64,000 nt of DNA from Roseateles depolymerans (GCA_003241055.1 QFOD01000011.1:99883-163882); one strand, 5' to 3'; counted from the stretch's first letter, positions 38,026-46,835 are shown. Made by a program: numbers and translations. Notes: a model not told the origin generated them from the sequence alone.

Positions 38026-39156
38026 CTAGTCCGAACTCCCCAGCGTCGCCACCACCTTTCTCGTCTGCCCCGCCCGCCAGACGCTCAGCGTCACGCGCTC
38101 GCCGATCTGGCGCTGCTCGATCAGCGACAGCATGTCGTCCAGGTCGGCCACCGGCTGGCCATCGACCGCCGTGATGACGTCCCCGGCCACGATGCGGCCG
38201 TTGCGGTCGCGCGCATAGGCCTGCAGGCCCGCGCGGGCGGCGGGGCCGCCACTGGCCACGCCCACCAGCAGCACGCCCTTGGGCGCGCCCAGAGCCTGGG
38301 CCAGGTTGGCGGCGCCGGAGGTGACGCCCAGCACCGGTCGGATGAAGCGGCCATCGCGGATCAGCCGCGGCACGATGCGGTTGACCTCGTCCACCGGAAT
38401 GGCGAAACCGATGCCGGCGCTCGCGCCGCTGGGGCTGTAGATGGAGGTGTTCACGCCGATCAGCCGCCCCGCTGAGTCCAGCAGCGGGCCGCCGGAGTTG
38501 CCGGGATTGATGGCCGCATCGGTCTGGATGGCGCCGCGTATCGTGCGCCGCGTGACCGATTCGATCTCGCGGTTCAGCGCCGACACCAGGCCGGTGGTGA
38601 GGGTCTGGTCCAGCCCGAAGGGGTTGCCGATGGCATAGACCTTCTGGCCCACCTGCAGCTCGCGGCTGCTGCCGATGGCGATGGGCGCGAGCTTCTCGCG
38701 CGGCGCGTCGATGCGTAGCACCGCGAGGTCGCGGTCGGGGAAGGAGCCCACCAGCTTGGCCGGATGCACGCTCTGGTCGGACAGTGTGACGGTGGCGGCG
38801 CTGCCGCCCTGGATCACGTGGAAGTTGGTGACGATGTGGCCGGCCTCGTCCCAGATGAAGCCGCTGCCCGTGCCTTGCGGCTGCTCGGTGATGCGCATCG
38901 AGAAGAGGTCGCGCTGGTAGGCCAGTGTCGTGATGTGCACGACCGAGGGCGAGGTCTTCCTGAAGACGTTGATGTTGTTGGTTTCCTCGGCATCCAGCGG
39001 GCCGCGCGGGGTGACCGGGCGGGGCTGGGCGGCGGATGCCGCATGAACCGGCAGGCTGCCGGTCGCGGCGAGCAGGGCGCCGAGCGAGGCCGCAAGCAGC
39101 GCGGTGCGGCGGGAGGGCGAGCGTGGCGGGGAGGGCAGGCGGAGCAGACGGAGCAC
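38026..39156 (-). CDS. HtrA/DegP-like periplasmic serine protease (S1C family, one PDZ domain)
   Basis: 376 residues. A basic N-terminus and hydrophobic segment (about 18-40) form a signal peptide or anchor. The trypsin-like domain has a full triad: His113 (VTNFHVI), Asp143 (PDRDLAVLRID) and Ser221 (INPGNSGGPL). GNPFGLDQTLTTGLVSALNR is the typical loop. One PDZ domain follows (about 270-365, GVLLVGVASGGPAARAGL, DVITAVDGQPV), so it is DegS-like in layout rather than the two-PDZ DegP. It probably works in envelope stress or protein quality control. The start is a GTG with no clear Shine-Dalgarno, so the exact N-terminus is uncertain. Confidence 0.92.
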   Translation of the reverse strand: MLRLLRLPSPPRSPSRRTALLAASLGALLAATGSLPVHAASAAQPRPVTPRGPLDAEETNNINVFRKTSPSVVHITTLAYQRDLFSMRITEQPQGTGSGFIWDEAGHIVTNFHVIQGGSAATVTLSDQSVHPAKLVGSFPDRDLAVLRIDAPREKLAPIAIGSSRELQVGQKVYAIGNPFGLDQTLTTGLVSALNREIESVTRRTIRGAIQTDAAINPGNSGGPLLDSAGRLIGVNTSIYSPSGASAGIGFAIPVDEVNRIVPRLIRDGRFIRPVLGVTSGAANLAQALGAPKGVLLVGVASGGPAARAGLQAYARDRNGRIVAGDVITAVDGQPVADLDDMLSLIEQRQIGERVTLSVWRAGQTRKVVATLGSSD

Positions 39157-39267
39157 GGGGGCAAAAAGGGGCAGCCGACGACAGCGCGCATTTTGAAGCC
39201 AGCAGCAAGCCCGAGTCGGGACGTCGGTGCTGCCCTAGACTGCCCGCGCTCCATCACCCGCTCTCCC

Positions 39268-39978
39268 GTGAACCGCTCTGACCGCCTTGATGCCCTGCGT
39301 GGGGTCGCCATCGTCTGGATGGCGATCTACCACTTTTGTTTTGATCTCAATCACCAGGGCTGGTGGCATCAGAACTTCTATCGCGACCCGTTCTGGACGC
39401 TGCAGCGCACTGTCATCGTCAGCCTGTTCCTGTTCTGCGCCGGTGGCGGGCAGGCCATGGCCGTGCTGGCCGGCCAGAGCGCCGCACGTTTCTGGCGGCG
39501 CTGGGCGCAGATTGCCGGCTGCGCGCTCGCGGTGTCGGCAGGTTCGGCGTGGATGTTCCCGAACAGCTGGATCAGCTTCGGCGTGCTGCACGGCATTGCC
39601 GTGATGCTGGTGCTGCTGCGCCTGGGCCTGAGCCGCGCCGCCGTGCCCTGGCTGCTGGCGCTGGCCGGCGCGGCGCTGCTGGCGCCCCAGGTGCTGAGCC
39701 ATGCATGGTTCGACACGCGCTGGACCAACTGGCTGGGTCTGGTCACGCACAAGCCCATCACCGAGGACTACGTGCCGGTGCTGCCCTGGCTGGGCGTGAT
39801 GCTGCTGGGCTTTGTCGTCACGCGCCGGTGGCCCCGCCTGTGGTCGGGCGGCGTCATGGGCGGTCTGCGTCCGCTGGCGGTGCTGGGGCGCTGGTCGCTG
39901 AGCTTTTACATGCTGCATCAGCCGGTGTTGATCGGACTGTTGGCAGCGGCACAGGCGCTGGGGCTGCAGCCCCGTTGA
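39268..39978 (+). CDS. DUF1624/HGSNAT-type integral membrane protein, possible acyltransferase
   Basis: About 236 residues with seven or so membrane helices. RLDALRGVAIVWMAIYHFCFDLN at the start, VLHGIAVMLVLLRLGLSR in the middle and LGRWSLSFYMLHQPVLIGLL at the end are the DUF1624 (heparan-alpha-glucosaminide N-acetyltransferase catalytic domain-like) blocks, including the conserved His in YHFCFDL. The bacterial substrate is unknown. GTG at 39268 is the likely start. It is divergent from the HtrA-like gene with 111 bases between starts. Confidence 0.85.
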   Translation: MNRSDRLDALRGVAIVWMAIYHFCFDLNHQGWWHQNFYRDPFWTLQRTVIVSLFLFCAGGGQAMAVLAGQSAARFWRRWAQIAGCALAVSAGSAWMFPNSWISFGVLHGIAVMLVLLRLGLSRAAVPWLLALAGAALLAPQVLSHAWFDTRWTNWLGLVTHKPITEDYVPVLPWLGVMLLGFVVTRRWPRLWSGGVMGGLRPLAVLGRWSLSFYMLHQPVLIGLLAAAQALGLQPR

Positions 39979-40014
39979 GCGCGGCCGCCGGGCGCGTGCA
40001 GCTACGATGCCGGC

Positions 40015-40791
40015 ATGAGTTCCCCCAAGTCCGCGCCCAAGGCCGTGCTGTTCGGCTTTCATGCCGTCACCGTCCGCCTCAAGACCCACCCCGATTCCGT
40101 CGCCGAGGTGCATTTCGACCCGGCCCGGCGTGACCAGCGCATGCGCGCCTTCATCGAGCGGGCCAAGGAGGCCGGCGCCAAGCTGGTGGAGAGCAGCGAC
40201 GAGCGCCTGACCCAGCTGGCCGGCGGCCCGCGCCACCAGGGTGTGGTGGCCCGCGTGGCCGCGATCGCGCAGCCGCATTCGCTGGACGACGTGCTGGACG
40301 CGGTCGAGGGGCCGCCGCTGGTGCTGGTGCTGGACGGCGTGACCGATCCGCACAACCTGGGCGCCTGCCTGCGCGTGGCCGATGGTGCGGGCGCGAACGT
40401 GGTGCTGGCGCCCAAGGACCGCGCGGTCGGCCTGAACGCGACGGTGGCCAAGGTGGCCAGCGGTGCGGCCGAAACCGTGCCCTACCTGATGGTCACCAAC
40501 CTCGCGCGCTCGCTGAACGAGCTGAAGGAGCGCGACATCTGGGTGGTGGGCACCTCGGATCAGGCCGAGCGCTCCATCTACGACCTGGACCTGTCCCGCC
40601 CCCTGGCCCTGGTGCTGGGCGCCGAGGGCGAGGGCATGCGCCAGCTGACGGCCAAGACCTGTGACGAGCTGGTGCGCATCCCGATGGCGGGCGCCGTGGA
40701 GAGCCTGAACGTGTCGGTCGCGGCCGGCGTGTGCCTGTACGAGGCGCTGCGCCAGCGCAGCCGAGAGGGCAATCGCGAGGGCAGTCGATAA
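40015..40791 (+). CDS. rlmB: 23S rRNA (guanosine-2'-O)-methyltransferase RlmB
   Basis: 258 residues, SPOUT-class methyltransferase that modifies G2251 of 23S rRNA in E. coli. The N-terminal substrate-binding domain has LFGFHAVTVRLKT and RHQGVVARVA. The SpoU domain has motif 1 LDGVTDPHNLGACLRVADGAGANVV (Asn/Arg), motif 2 LALVLGAEGEGMRQLT and motif 3 IPMAGAVESLNVSVAAGVCLYEALRQ, which form the AdoMet knot. The stop lies within a small inverted repeat (AGTCGA / TCGACT, 40783-40799) before upp. Confidence 0.95.
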   Translation: MSSPKSAPKAVLFGFHAVTVRLKTHPDSVAEVHFDPARRDQRMRAFIERAKEAGAKLVESSDERLTQLAGGPRHQGVVARVAAIAQPHSLDDVLDAVEGPPLVLVLDGVTDPHNLGACLRVADGAGANVVLAPKDRAVGLNATVAKVASGAAETVPYLMVTNLARSLNELKERDIWVVGTSDQAERSIYDLDLSRPLALVLGAEGEGMRQLTAKTCDELVRIPMAGAVESLNVSVAAGVCLYEALRQRSREGNREGSR

Positions 40792-40826
40792 TTTCGACTA
40801 TTCAGAAAAAATCAGCAGGACCCGTC

Positions 40827-41459
40827 ATGGCCGTCATCGAAGTCAAACACCCCCTCGTCAAACACAAGATCGGCCTGATGCGCGAGACCGACATCTCGAC
40901 GAAGAAGTTCCGCGAGCTGACCGGCGAAGTGGCGCGACTGCTGTGCTACGAGGCCACGGCCGACTTCCCGCTGGAGAAGGTCACCATCGAGTGCTGGAGC
41001 GGCCCGGCCGAGGTGGACCAGATCTCGGGCCGCAAGGTCACCGTCGTGCCCATCCTGCGTGCGGGCCTGGGCATGCTGGACGGCGTGCTGGACATCCTGC
41101 CCAACGCCAAGGTGTCGGTCGTGGGCCTGGCCCGCGACCACGAGACGCTGAAGCCGGTGAACTACTTCGACCGCTTCGTGGGCCAGCTGAACGAGCGCAC
41201 CGCGCTGATCATCGATCCCATGCTGGCCACCGCGGGCAGCATGATCGCCACCATCGACCTGCTCAAAAGCAAGGGCTGCACCGACATCCGCGCGCTGGTG
41301 CTGGTGGCCGCGCCCGAGGGCGTGGCCAAGCTCAACGCGGCCCACCCGGATGTGCGCTGCTGGACGGCCGCGATCGACAGCCACCTCAATGAGGCCGGCT
41401 ACATCATCCCGGGCCTGGGCGACGCCGGCGACAAGATCTTCGGCACGAAAGAGGGCTGA
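40827..41459 (+). CDS. upp: Uracil phosphoribosyltransferase
   Basis: 210 residues; converts uracil and PRPP to UMP in pyrimidine salvage. HPLVKHKIGLMRETDISTKKFRELTGEVARLLCYEAT opens the family. The PRPP loop is IIDPMLATAGSMIATID, and the uracil-binding C-terminus is AGYIIPGLGDAGDKIFGT. Shine-Dalgarno AGGA is 7 bases before the ATG. A -10-like GATAAT overlaps the rlmB stop, so it may also have its own promoter. Repeats of unknown role follow the stop codon. Confidence 0.97.
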   Translation: MAVIEVKHPLVKHKIGLMRETDISTKKFRELTGEVARLLCYEATADFPLEKVTIECWSGPAEVDQISGRKVTVVPILRAGLGMLDGVLDILPNAKVSVVGLARDHETLKPVNYFDRFVGQLNERTALIIDPMLATAGSMIATIDLLKSKGCTDIRALVLVAAPEGVAKLNAAHPDVRCWTAAIDSHLNEAGYIIPGLGDAGDKIFGTKEG

Positions 41460-41475
41460 CTCGGGACCGAGGGCA

Positions 41476-41498
41476 AGCCCTGCGGCTTGTCCGACGCC
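41476..41498 (+). repeat. Direct repeat copy 1 (23 bases, starts AGCCCTGCGGCTTG)
   Basis: Identical 23-base unit to 41553-41575. In this copy the unit is part of a hairpin: GGGCAAGCC (41471-41479) pairs with GGCTTGTCC (41484-41492, one G-T pair) around CTGC, which could act as the upp terminator although there is no T-run. Confidence 0.7.
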
Positions 41499-41507
41499 CG
41501 AGGAAGG

Positions 41508-41531
41508 CCAGGCGCCCTGCAGGGCGCCTGG
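41508..41531. repeat. Perfect 24-base palindrome between the two direct repeats
   Basis: CCAGGCGCCCTG (41508-41519) is followed at once by its reverse complement CAGGGCGCCTGG (41520-41531). It could form a cruciform or hairpin, or bind a dimeric protein. It lies between the two 23-base repeats after upp. Confidence 0.75.
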
Positions 41532-41552
41532 CATGAGCCGCTAGATGGGTTG

Positions 41553-41575
41553 AGCCCTGCGGCTTGTCCGACGCC
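41553..41575 (+). repeat. Direct repeat copy 2 (23 bases)
   Basis: Second exact copy of the unit at 41476-41498, 77 bases away start to start, without the left hairpin arm. The pair plus the palindrome fill the 146-base gap between upp and the convergent aminotransferase gene, a pattern seen for dispersed REP-like elements. Confidence 0.7.
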
Positions 41576-41605
41576 GTGCACTGAGCAGACGTCAGGTCTC
41601 GCGCC

Positions 41606-42829
41606 TCAGCGCAGCACGATCTCCAGCGCCCGCCGCAACAGCCCCAAGCCCTCGTCCAGCTCACCCGCACTGATGTTCAGCGCCGGCATCAGCCGTATCA
41701 GATGCGGCCGAGGCGCGTTCAGCAGCAGGCCCACGGGTTGCAGCGACTGCGCGGCGGCCACCACCTGAGGGGCGCAGTCCGTGGGCAGCTCCAGCGCCCG
41801 CAGCAAGCCCAGGCCGCGTTCACCCAGCAGGCCGTGATCGCAGGCGATCGCCTTCAGCCCGGCCGACAGCTGCTCGGCCCGGGCTTGCACGCCGGCCAGG
41901 AAGTCCTCGCGGCAGACCTCGTTCACAACGGCCAACCCTACCGCCGCCATCAGCGGATTGCCGCAGAAGGTGCCGCCCTGGTCGCCCGGCTCGAAGCAGT
42001 TGAAGCGCTCCGTGCACAGCAGGGCCGCCAGCGGCACACCGCCGCCCAGGCCCTTGGCCAGCGTCATCAGGTCGGGTGTGATGCCGTAGTGCTGGCAGGC
42101 GAAAGCGGTGCCGCAGCGGCCCACGCCGGTCTGCACCTCATCCACGATCAGCAGCACGCCGCGCTCGGCGGTCAGCGCGCGCAGCTCGCGCACAAAGCCC
42201 GGGTCGGCCACGACCACACCGGCCTCGCCCTGCACCAGCTCCAGCATCACGGCGGCCGTGCGCTCGCCGATCAGGCGCTCCACTGAGGCCAGGTCGTTGA
42301 GGCAGGCTTTCAGAAAGCCCGTGGGCATGGGCGGGTAGATGGCCTGCCAGCCCGGCTTGCCGGAGGCGCTCATCATGGCCAGCGTGCGGCCGTGGAAGGC
42401 ATTGTCGAAGCCGATGATCTCGTGCGCGCCGCCACGCTGGCGGCTGCCCCAACGGCGCGCCAGCTTCACCGCGCCCTCGTTGGCCTCGGCGCCCGAGTTG
42501 GCCAGGAACACCCGCTCCAGCCCGCTGAGTGCGCTCAGTCGCTCGGCCAGGTCCAGCAGCGGCCGGTTGTAGTAAGCCGGACTCGGGTTGAGCAGCTGCT
42601 GCGACTGGCGCAGCAGCGCTTCGGTGATCAGCGCCGGGCTGTGGCCCAGGCTGTTGACCGCCCAGCCCTGCACCAGATCGAGATAGCGGCGGCCCTGTTC
42701 GTCGTACAGCCAGGCGCCCTGGCCGTGGCTGAACACCAGCTCGGGGCGCTGGGTGATGGTGATCAGGTGCCGGCCGAGATCGGCCTGAGCGGCGGGTGAG
42801 CGTGCTGCATGGGAGCAGGGCGTATTCAT
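41606..42829 (-). CDS. Class III PLP aminotransferase, acetylornithine aminotransferase-like
   Basis: 407 residues. The PLP lysine is Lys259 (LMTLAKGLGGGVPL). The cofactor-site segments are LANSGAEANEGAVKLARRWG (111-127), GFDNAFHGRTLAMMSASG and LLIVDEVQTGVGRCGTAFACQHYGITPD. The overall match is to ArgD/AstC-type enzymes, which move the delta-amino group of acetylornithine or succinylornithine, but 4-aminobutyrate or diaminopimelate use is possible. No arginine genes are next to it. The ATG at 42829 gives the family N-terminus; the longer open frame upstream is rejected. It is divergent from a GlxA-type regulator 127 bases away. Confidence 0.88.
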   Translation of the reverse strand: MNTPCSHAARSPAAQADLGRHLITITQRPELVFSHGQGAWLYDEQGRRYLDLVQGWAVNSLGHSPALITEALLRQSQQLLNPSPAYYNRPLLDLAERLSALSGLERVFLANSGAEANEGAVKLARRWGSRQRGGAHEIIGFDNAFHGRTLAMMSASGKPGWQAIYPPMPTGFLKACLNDLASVERLIGERTAAVMLELVQGEAGVVVADPGFVRELRALTAERGVLLIVDEVQTGVGRCGTAFACQHYGITPDLMTLAKGLGGGVPLAALLCTERFNCFEPGDQGGTFCGNPLMAAVGLAVVNEVCREDFLAGVQARAEQLSAGLKAIACDHGLLGERGLGLLRALELPTDCAPQVVAAAQSLQPVGLLLNAPRPHLIRLMPALNISAGELDEGLGLLRRALEIVLR

Positions 42830-42956
42830 GGCATCGAGGCCTTGCGTGTGGGTTGGGACGGTGCGCAGTTTGCGGCGCCGAGGCGGTGGCCGCCATGACT
42901 CAGATCCCACCTTTTCTGCCATCGCATGGCGCGACACCTTCTGCGATAGTGCGGCC

Positions 42957-43949
42957 ATGGCCTGCCGCATTGCCTTCGTGCTCTTTCCCGGTTTCCAGCA
43001 GCTGGATCTGGCCGGCCCCATGGCGGTGTTCGAGGTGGCACGCCTGGCCCGGCCGGGCAGCTATGACTGGCGGCTGGTGGGCAGCAGCCCGCCCGCCGTG
43101 CGCAGCTCGGCCGGCGTGGCCTGGCCCGTGCAGGGGCTGCCGCGCCAGCTGGGTGCGCTCGACCTGGTGATGGTGATCGGTGGCGACGGCGTGGATGCGG
43201 CCTGTGCGGACCAGCGCCTGGTCGCCTGGCTGCAGCGTGCGGCGCGTTCTGGCGCACGCATCGCCAGCATCTGCAGCGGCAGCCTGCTGCTGGCTGCGGC
43301 GGGGCTGCTGGATCAGCGCACCGCCACCACCCATTGGTCGCGCAGCCGCCAGTTCGAGGCGGATTTCCCCCGCGTGCGCCTGCAGCCCGATCGCATCTAT
43401 GTGCGCGAGCCCGCACAGCGCCGCGGGCGCGGCGAGCCACAGCCCGAGCTCTGGACCAGCGCCGGCATGACCGCCGGCATCGACCTGTGCCTGGCGCTGC
43501 TGGCGCACGACCATGGCGAGGAGCTGGCGCGGGCGGCGGCGCGGCAGCTGGTGGTGGAGCGCCGCCGCCCGGGTGGGCAGTCGCAGTTCTCGCCCTTGCT
43601 GGAGCTGCAGCGGCCCGAGGGCCGTTTCGCCGTGCTGCTGGACGAGCTGCGCCGCGACCTGCGCCAGGACCTGGGCGTGGAGGCGCTGGCGGCGCGTGCC
43701 TGCATGAGCCCGCGGCATTTCGCGCGCTGCTTTCGGGCCGAGACCGGCGCCACGCCGGCCCAGGTGGTGGAGCGCCTGCGGGTGGAGAGCGCCCGCGCGG
43801 CCCTGGAGGGCGGCGCGGCCTCGGTGCTGCGGGTGGCGCAGGACTGCGGCTTCGGCAATGCGGAACGCATGCGACGCGCCTTCCTGCGCCTGCTGGGGCG
43901 CCCGCCGGCGGCGTTCAGGGCCGGCGGCCCCGCAACCTCACAAGGCTGA
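42957..43949 (+). CDS. GlxA-type AraC-family regulator with DJ-1/PfpI domain
   Basis: 330 residues. The N-terminal DJ-1/PfpI-like domain (1-170: IAFVLFPGFQQLDLAGPMAVFEVA, then ARIASICSGSLLLAAAGLLDQRTATTHW with Cys106 at the nucleophile elbow) is followed by two AraC helix-turn-helices (about 225-320: LGVEALAARACMSPRHFARCFRAETGATPAQVVERLRVESAR, then VAQDCGFGNAERMRRAFLRLLGRPPAAFR). Members often regulate amino-acid, glycine-betaine or carnitine use. The divergent aminotransferase gene is a natural target, though this is inferred from position. Confidence 0.9.
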   Translation: MACRIAFVLFPGFQQLDLAGPMAVFEVARLARPGSYDWRLVGSSPPAVRSSAGVAWPVQGLPRQLGALDLVMVIGGDGVDAACADQRLVAWLQRAARSGARIASICSGSLLLAAAGLLDQRTATTHWSRSRQFEADFPRVRLQPDRIYVREPAQRRGRGEPQPELWTSAGMTAGIDLCLALLAHDHGEELARAAARQLVVERRRPGGQSQFSPLLELQRPEGRFAVLLDELRRDLRQDLGVEALAARACMSPRHFARCFRAETGATPAQVVERLRVESARAALEGGAASVLRVAQDCGFGNAERMRRAFLRLLGRPPAAFRAGGPATSQG

Positions 43950-43955
43950 GCCGGT

Positions 43956-44498
43956 TCAGACCAGCCCGAGGGCGCCCAGCACGCCGCCGGCCAACACCAT
44001 CCACACCAGACCCAGTCGGGTCTTGAGCGTCAGCAGCACGGTGGCGACGATCAGCACCAGCGTGCTGGTGCGGTGGGCGTCGGCCTTCAGGAAGGGCAGG
44101 GCGAGCAGCCAGCCGGTGGCCAGCATCAGGCCCAGCGTCAGCGGGGTCATGCCGGACGAGAAGGCGCGCACGGCGCGGTGCTCGCGGTTGTTGCGTGCCC
44201 AGCGGGTGGCGGCGATCACCATCGTGGTGGAGGGCAGCAGGATGCCGGCCATCGAGGCCAGCGCGCCCTGCAGGCCGGCGACGTTCCAGCCCAGCACGGC
44301 AACGAAGAGGATGTTGGGCCCGGGGGCGGCCTGCGCCAGTGCGATCGATGCGGTGAACTGGGTGTCGGTGAGCCAGCCCACCTTGTCCACGAGAAAGCGG
44401 TGCATCTCCGGCACCGTGGTGATGGCGCCGCCCACCGCCAGCAGCGACAGCGTCAGGAAGTGCAGGAACAGCCCGAGGAGATCGACCGGCGTGTTCAT
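43956..44498 (-). CDS. Chromate transporter, half-size subunit (second of pair)
   Basis: 180 residues, one CHR domain with about five membrane helices: LLGLFLHFLTLSLLAVGGAITTVPEMHRFLVDKVGWLTDTQFTASIALAQAAPGPNILFVAVLGW. The PGPN motif and the gated GG segment are family marks. Short CHR proteins work as antiparallel pairs; the other half overlaps it upstream by 4 bases (ATGA). Chromate is the known substrate for the family, but many homologues are untested. Confidence 0.88.
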   Translation of the reverse strand: MNTPVDLLGLFLHFLTLSLLAVGGAITTVPEMHRFLVDKVGWLTDTQFTASIALAQAAPGPNILFVAVLGWNVAGLQGALASMAGILLPSTTMVIAATRWARNNREHRAVRAFSSGMTPLTLGLMLATGWLLALPFLKADAHRTSTLVLIVATVLLTLKTRLGLVWMVLAGGVLGALGLV

Positions 44499-45076
44499 CG
44501 CAGGCGCCTCCAGGCCATCGCCATGCCCACGCCTCCCAGCCCCAGCAGCACGGCGGGCAGTGGCGCACGCACCAGCGCGATCAGCACGAAGGTGAGCGCG
44601 GCCAGCACCAGTGCCAGCGGCAGGCCGAGCGGGCTTTTCTTCAATGCGGGCAGCAGCTTGAGCCCGGTGGCGAGGATGAGGCCGGCCGAGACGGCACCCA
44701 TGCCGCGCAGCGCGTCGGCCACGATGGGGTGGCGGGCGAACTCGCCATAGAGCGCGGCCAGCACCAGCACCAGCACGGACGGCGCTGCCAGCATGCCGGC
44801 CAGCGCGACGAAGGCGCCCCGCAGGCCGAAGAACCGGTCGCCGATCATCATGGACAGGTTGACGATGTTGGGGCCGGGCAGCACCTGCGCGATCGCCAGC
44901 AGCTCGACGAACTCTTCCTTGGTCAGCCATTGCAGGCGCTCGACCAGTTCGCGCTGGGCGATGGCCAGCACACCGCCAAAGCCCTGCAGCGCCAGGCGCG
45001 TGAAGGCGAGGAAGAGCTCGCGCTGCGAGGCCGGCCTGGCCAGCGCTGCCGGCGTCAGCTCGGCCGCCGCGCTCAA
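44495..45076 (-). CDS. Chromate transporter, half-size subunit (first of pair)
   Basis: About 193 residues. SQRELFLAFTRLALQGFGGVLAIAQRELVERLQWLTKEEFVELLAIAQVLPGPNIVNLSMMIGDRF is the CHR signature with VLPGPN. The best start is a TTG at 45076 overlapping the stop of the dehydrogenase (TTGA), which leaves a short hydrophilic lead before the first helix; a start further upstream would run inside the dehydrogenase gene. With the downstream half it makes a two-gene CHR transporter. Confidence 0.85.
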   Translation of the reverse strand: MSAAAELTPAALARPASQRELFLAFTRLALQGFGGVLAIAQRELVERLQWLTKEEFVELLAIAQVLPGPNIVNLSMMIGDRFFGLRGAFVALAGMLAAPSVLVLVLAALYGEFARHPIVADALRGMGAVSAGLILATGLKLLPALKKSPLGLPLALVLAALTFVLIALVRAPLPAVLLGLGGVGMAMAWRRLR

Positions 45077-46080
45077 CGCAGCACCTTGAGCGCCTCGGGG
45101 TTGACGATGTTGCTGGGCTGGCCGTTGATGAAGTTCAGCACGTTGTCGAACGCCGCATCGAAGTAGCGTTCGTAGCTGTCCAGCTCCACGTAGCCGATGT
45201 GCGGCGTGCACACCGCGTTTTCCAGGCGCAGCAGCGGATGGCCCTGCAGGATGGGCTCGCTCTCGAAGACGTCGATCGCGGCCATGCCGGGGCGGCCGCG
45301 GTTCAGCGCGGACACCAGCGCGTTCTCGGCCACCAGCTCGGCGCGCGAGGTGTTCACGAACAGGGCCGTGGGCTTCATCTGGGCCAGGTCCTCCGGGCCG
45401 ATGATGCCGCGGGTGACGTCGTTCAGGCGCAGATGCACGCTGAGGACGTCACTTTCGGCGAAGAAGGCGGCGCGCGATTCGGCCGCCACGTGGCCGTCCG
45501 CCACCGCGCGCTGGCGCGAGCCTTCGCTGCCCCAGACGATGACCTTCATGTCGAAGGCCCGGCCGTAGCCGGCGATGATCTGGCCGATCTTGCCGTAGCC
45601 CCAGATGCCCAGCGTCTTGCCGCGCAGCAGCACGCCCAGGCCGAAGTTGGGCGGCATGGAGCCGGCTTTGAGGCCGGCCTGCTGCCAGGCGCCGTGCTTG
45701 AGATTGCCGATGTACTGGGGCAGACGGCGCATCGACGCCATGATCAGCGCCCAGGTGAGCTCGGCCGGCGCATAGGGGCTGCCCGAGCCCTCGGCCACCG
45801 CGATGCCCAGGCGGGTGCAGGCCTCGATGTCGATGTGCGTGCCCATGCGCCCGGTCTGCGCGATCAGCTTGAGCTTGGGCAGCTTCTCGAGGAGCTGGCG
45901 CGGGAAGGCCGTGCGCTCGCGGATAGCCACGATCACCTCGGCCTCGCGCAGCCGTATGGACAGCTGGCCGATGCCCTTGACCGTGTTGGTGAACACCTTG
46001 GCGTTCAGGTGTTCCAGCTTGGAGGCGCAGCGCAGCTTGCGCACGGCGTCCTGATAGTCGTCGAGGATGATCACGTTCAT
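45073..46080 (-). CDS. D-2-hydroxyacid dehydrogenase family protein (NAD-dependent)
   Basis: 335 residues. The NAD loop is LGIWGYGKIGQIIAGYGRAFDMKVIVWGSE. The catalytic Arg lies in VNTSRAELVAENAL, Glu in AAIDVFESEPI and His in CTPHIGYVE, all present. SGSPYAPAELTWALIMASMRRLP and the overall form are those of the phosphoglycerate-dehydrogenase-like group in Burkholderiales whose substrate is not established. It is followed by the chromate transporter genes with stop/start overlap, an unusual partnership. It is divergent from the DUF1993 gene. Confidence 0.9.
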   Translation of the reverse strand: MNVIILDDYQDAVRKLRCASKLEHLNAKVFTNTVKGIGQLSIRLREAEVIVAIRERTAFPRQLLEKLPKLKLIAQTGRMGTHIDIEACTRLGIAVAEGSGSPYAPAELTWALIMASMRRLPQYIGNLKHGAWQQAGLKAGSMPPNFGLGVLLRGKTLGIWGYGKIGQIIAGYGRAFDMKVIVWGSEGSRQRAVADGHVAAESRAAFFAESDVLSVHLRLNDVTRGIIGPEDLAQMKPTALFVNTSRAELVAENALVSALNRGRPGMAAIDVFESEPILQGHPLLRLENAVCTPHIGYVELDSYERYFDAAFDNVLNFINGQPSNIVNPEALKVLR

Positions 46081-46163
46081 AGGCGAAGGGGATTGTGCCG
46101 TGCCTCCAGCGCCCCCAGGGGGTGACTGGCTACCATCGGTTTCGTTCTAAGGAGACCCTTTTC

Positions 46164-46670
46164 ATGACTATTTCCATGCACAGCGCCAGTGCCCCTGTTT
46201 TCGCCAAGATGCTGGGCAACATGATCGAGTGGCTGGAGAAGGCCAGGTTGCATGCCGAGGCCAAGGCTTTCTCGACCGATGTCTATCTGCAGATGCGGCT
46301 GGCGCCGGACATGCTGCCCTTTGGCAAGCAGATCCAGATCTGCAGCGATGCGGCCAAGGGCTGCGTGGCCCGCCTGGCGGGTCAGGACGTGCCCAGCTTC
46401 CCGGATACCGAAACCACGCTGGACGAACTGGCGGAGCGTCTGCGCAAGACCCGTGACTTCGTGCTGTCGCTGCCGGCCGATGCGATCGATGGCAGCGAGG
46501 GCCGCGAGATCACCATCCCCCGCCGCGCGGGCGATCCGCTGAAGTTCGATGGCCACAGCTATCTGCGCCACTTCGCGCTGCCGAACTTCTATTTCCACGC
46601 CAGCATGACCTATGCGCTGCTGCGCCACGCCGGTGTGCCGCTGGGCAAGATGGACTACCTGGGCGGCTGA
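46164..46670 (+). CDS. DUF1993 family protein
   Basis: 168 residues: SMHSASAPVFAKMLGNMIEWLEKARLHAEAKAFSTDVYLQMRLAPDMLPFGKQIQICSDAAKGCVARLAG, then FDGHSYLRHFALPNFYFHASMTYALLRHAGVPLGKMDYLG. This is a well-conserved DinB-like four-helix family of unknown function. AAGGAG precedes the ATG at 46164. No partner genes give a clue. Confidence 0.9.
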   Translation: MTISMHSASAPVFAKMLGNMIEWLEKARLHAEAKAFSTDVYLQMRLAPDMLPFGKQIQICSDAAKGCVARLAGQDVPSFPDTETTLDELAERLRKTRDFVLSLPADAIDGSEGREITIPRRAGDPLKFDGHSYLRHFALPNFYFHASMTYALLRHAGVPLGKMDYLGG

Positions 46671-46835
46671 GCGCCGCCCCCGGGCCGGGCTGGCGAGCCG
46701 AATAGTGCGCAAGCCCGCCCCCAATTGCTTGGATAGGCGGCAGCGGCGGGTTGCACAATCCTGCCTCAAGTGCCCCGAGCCGCGCGCCAGCGTGCGGCCC
46801 CGGGCGAGCGACAGAAACCACGCCGCCACGCCGCC

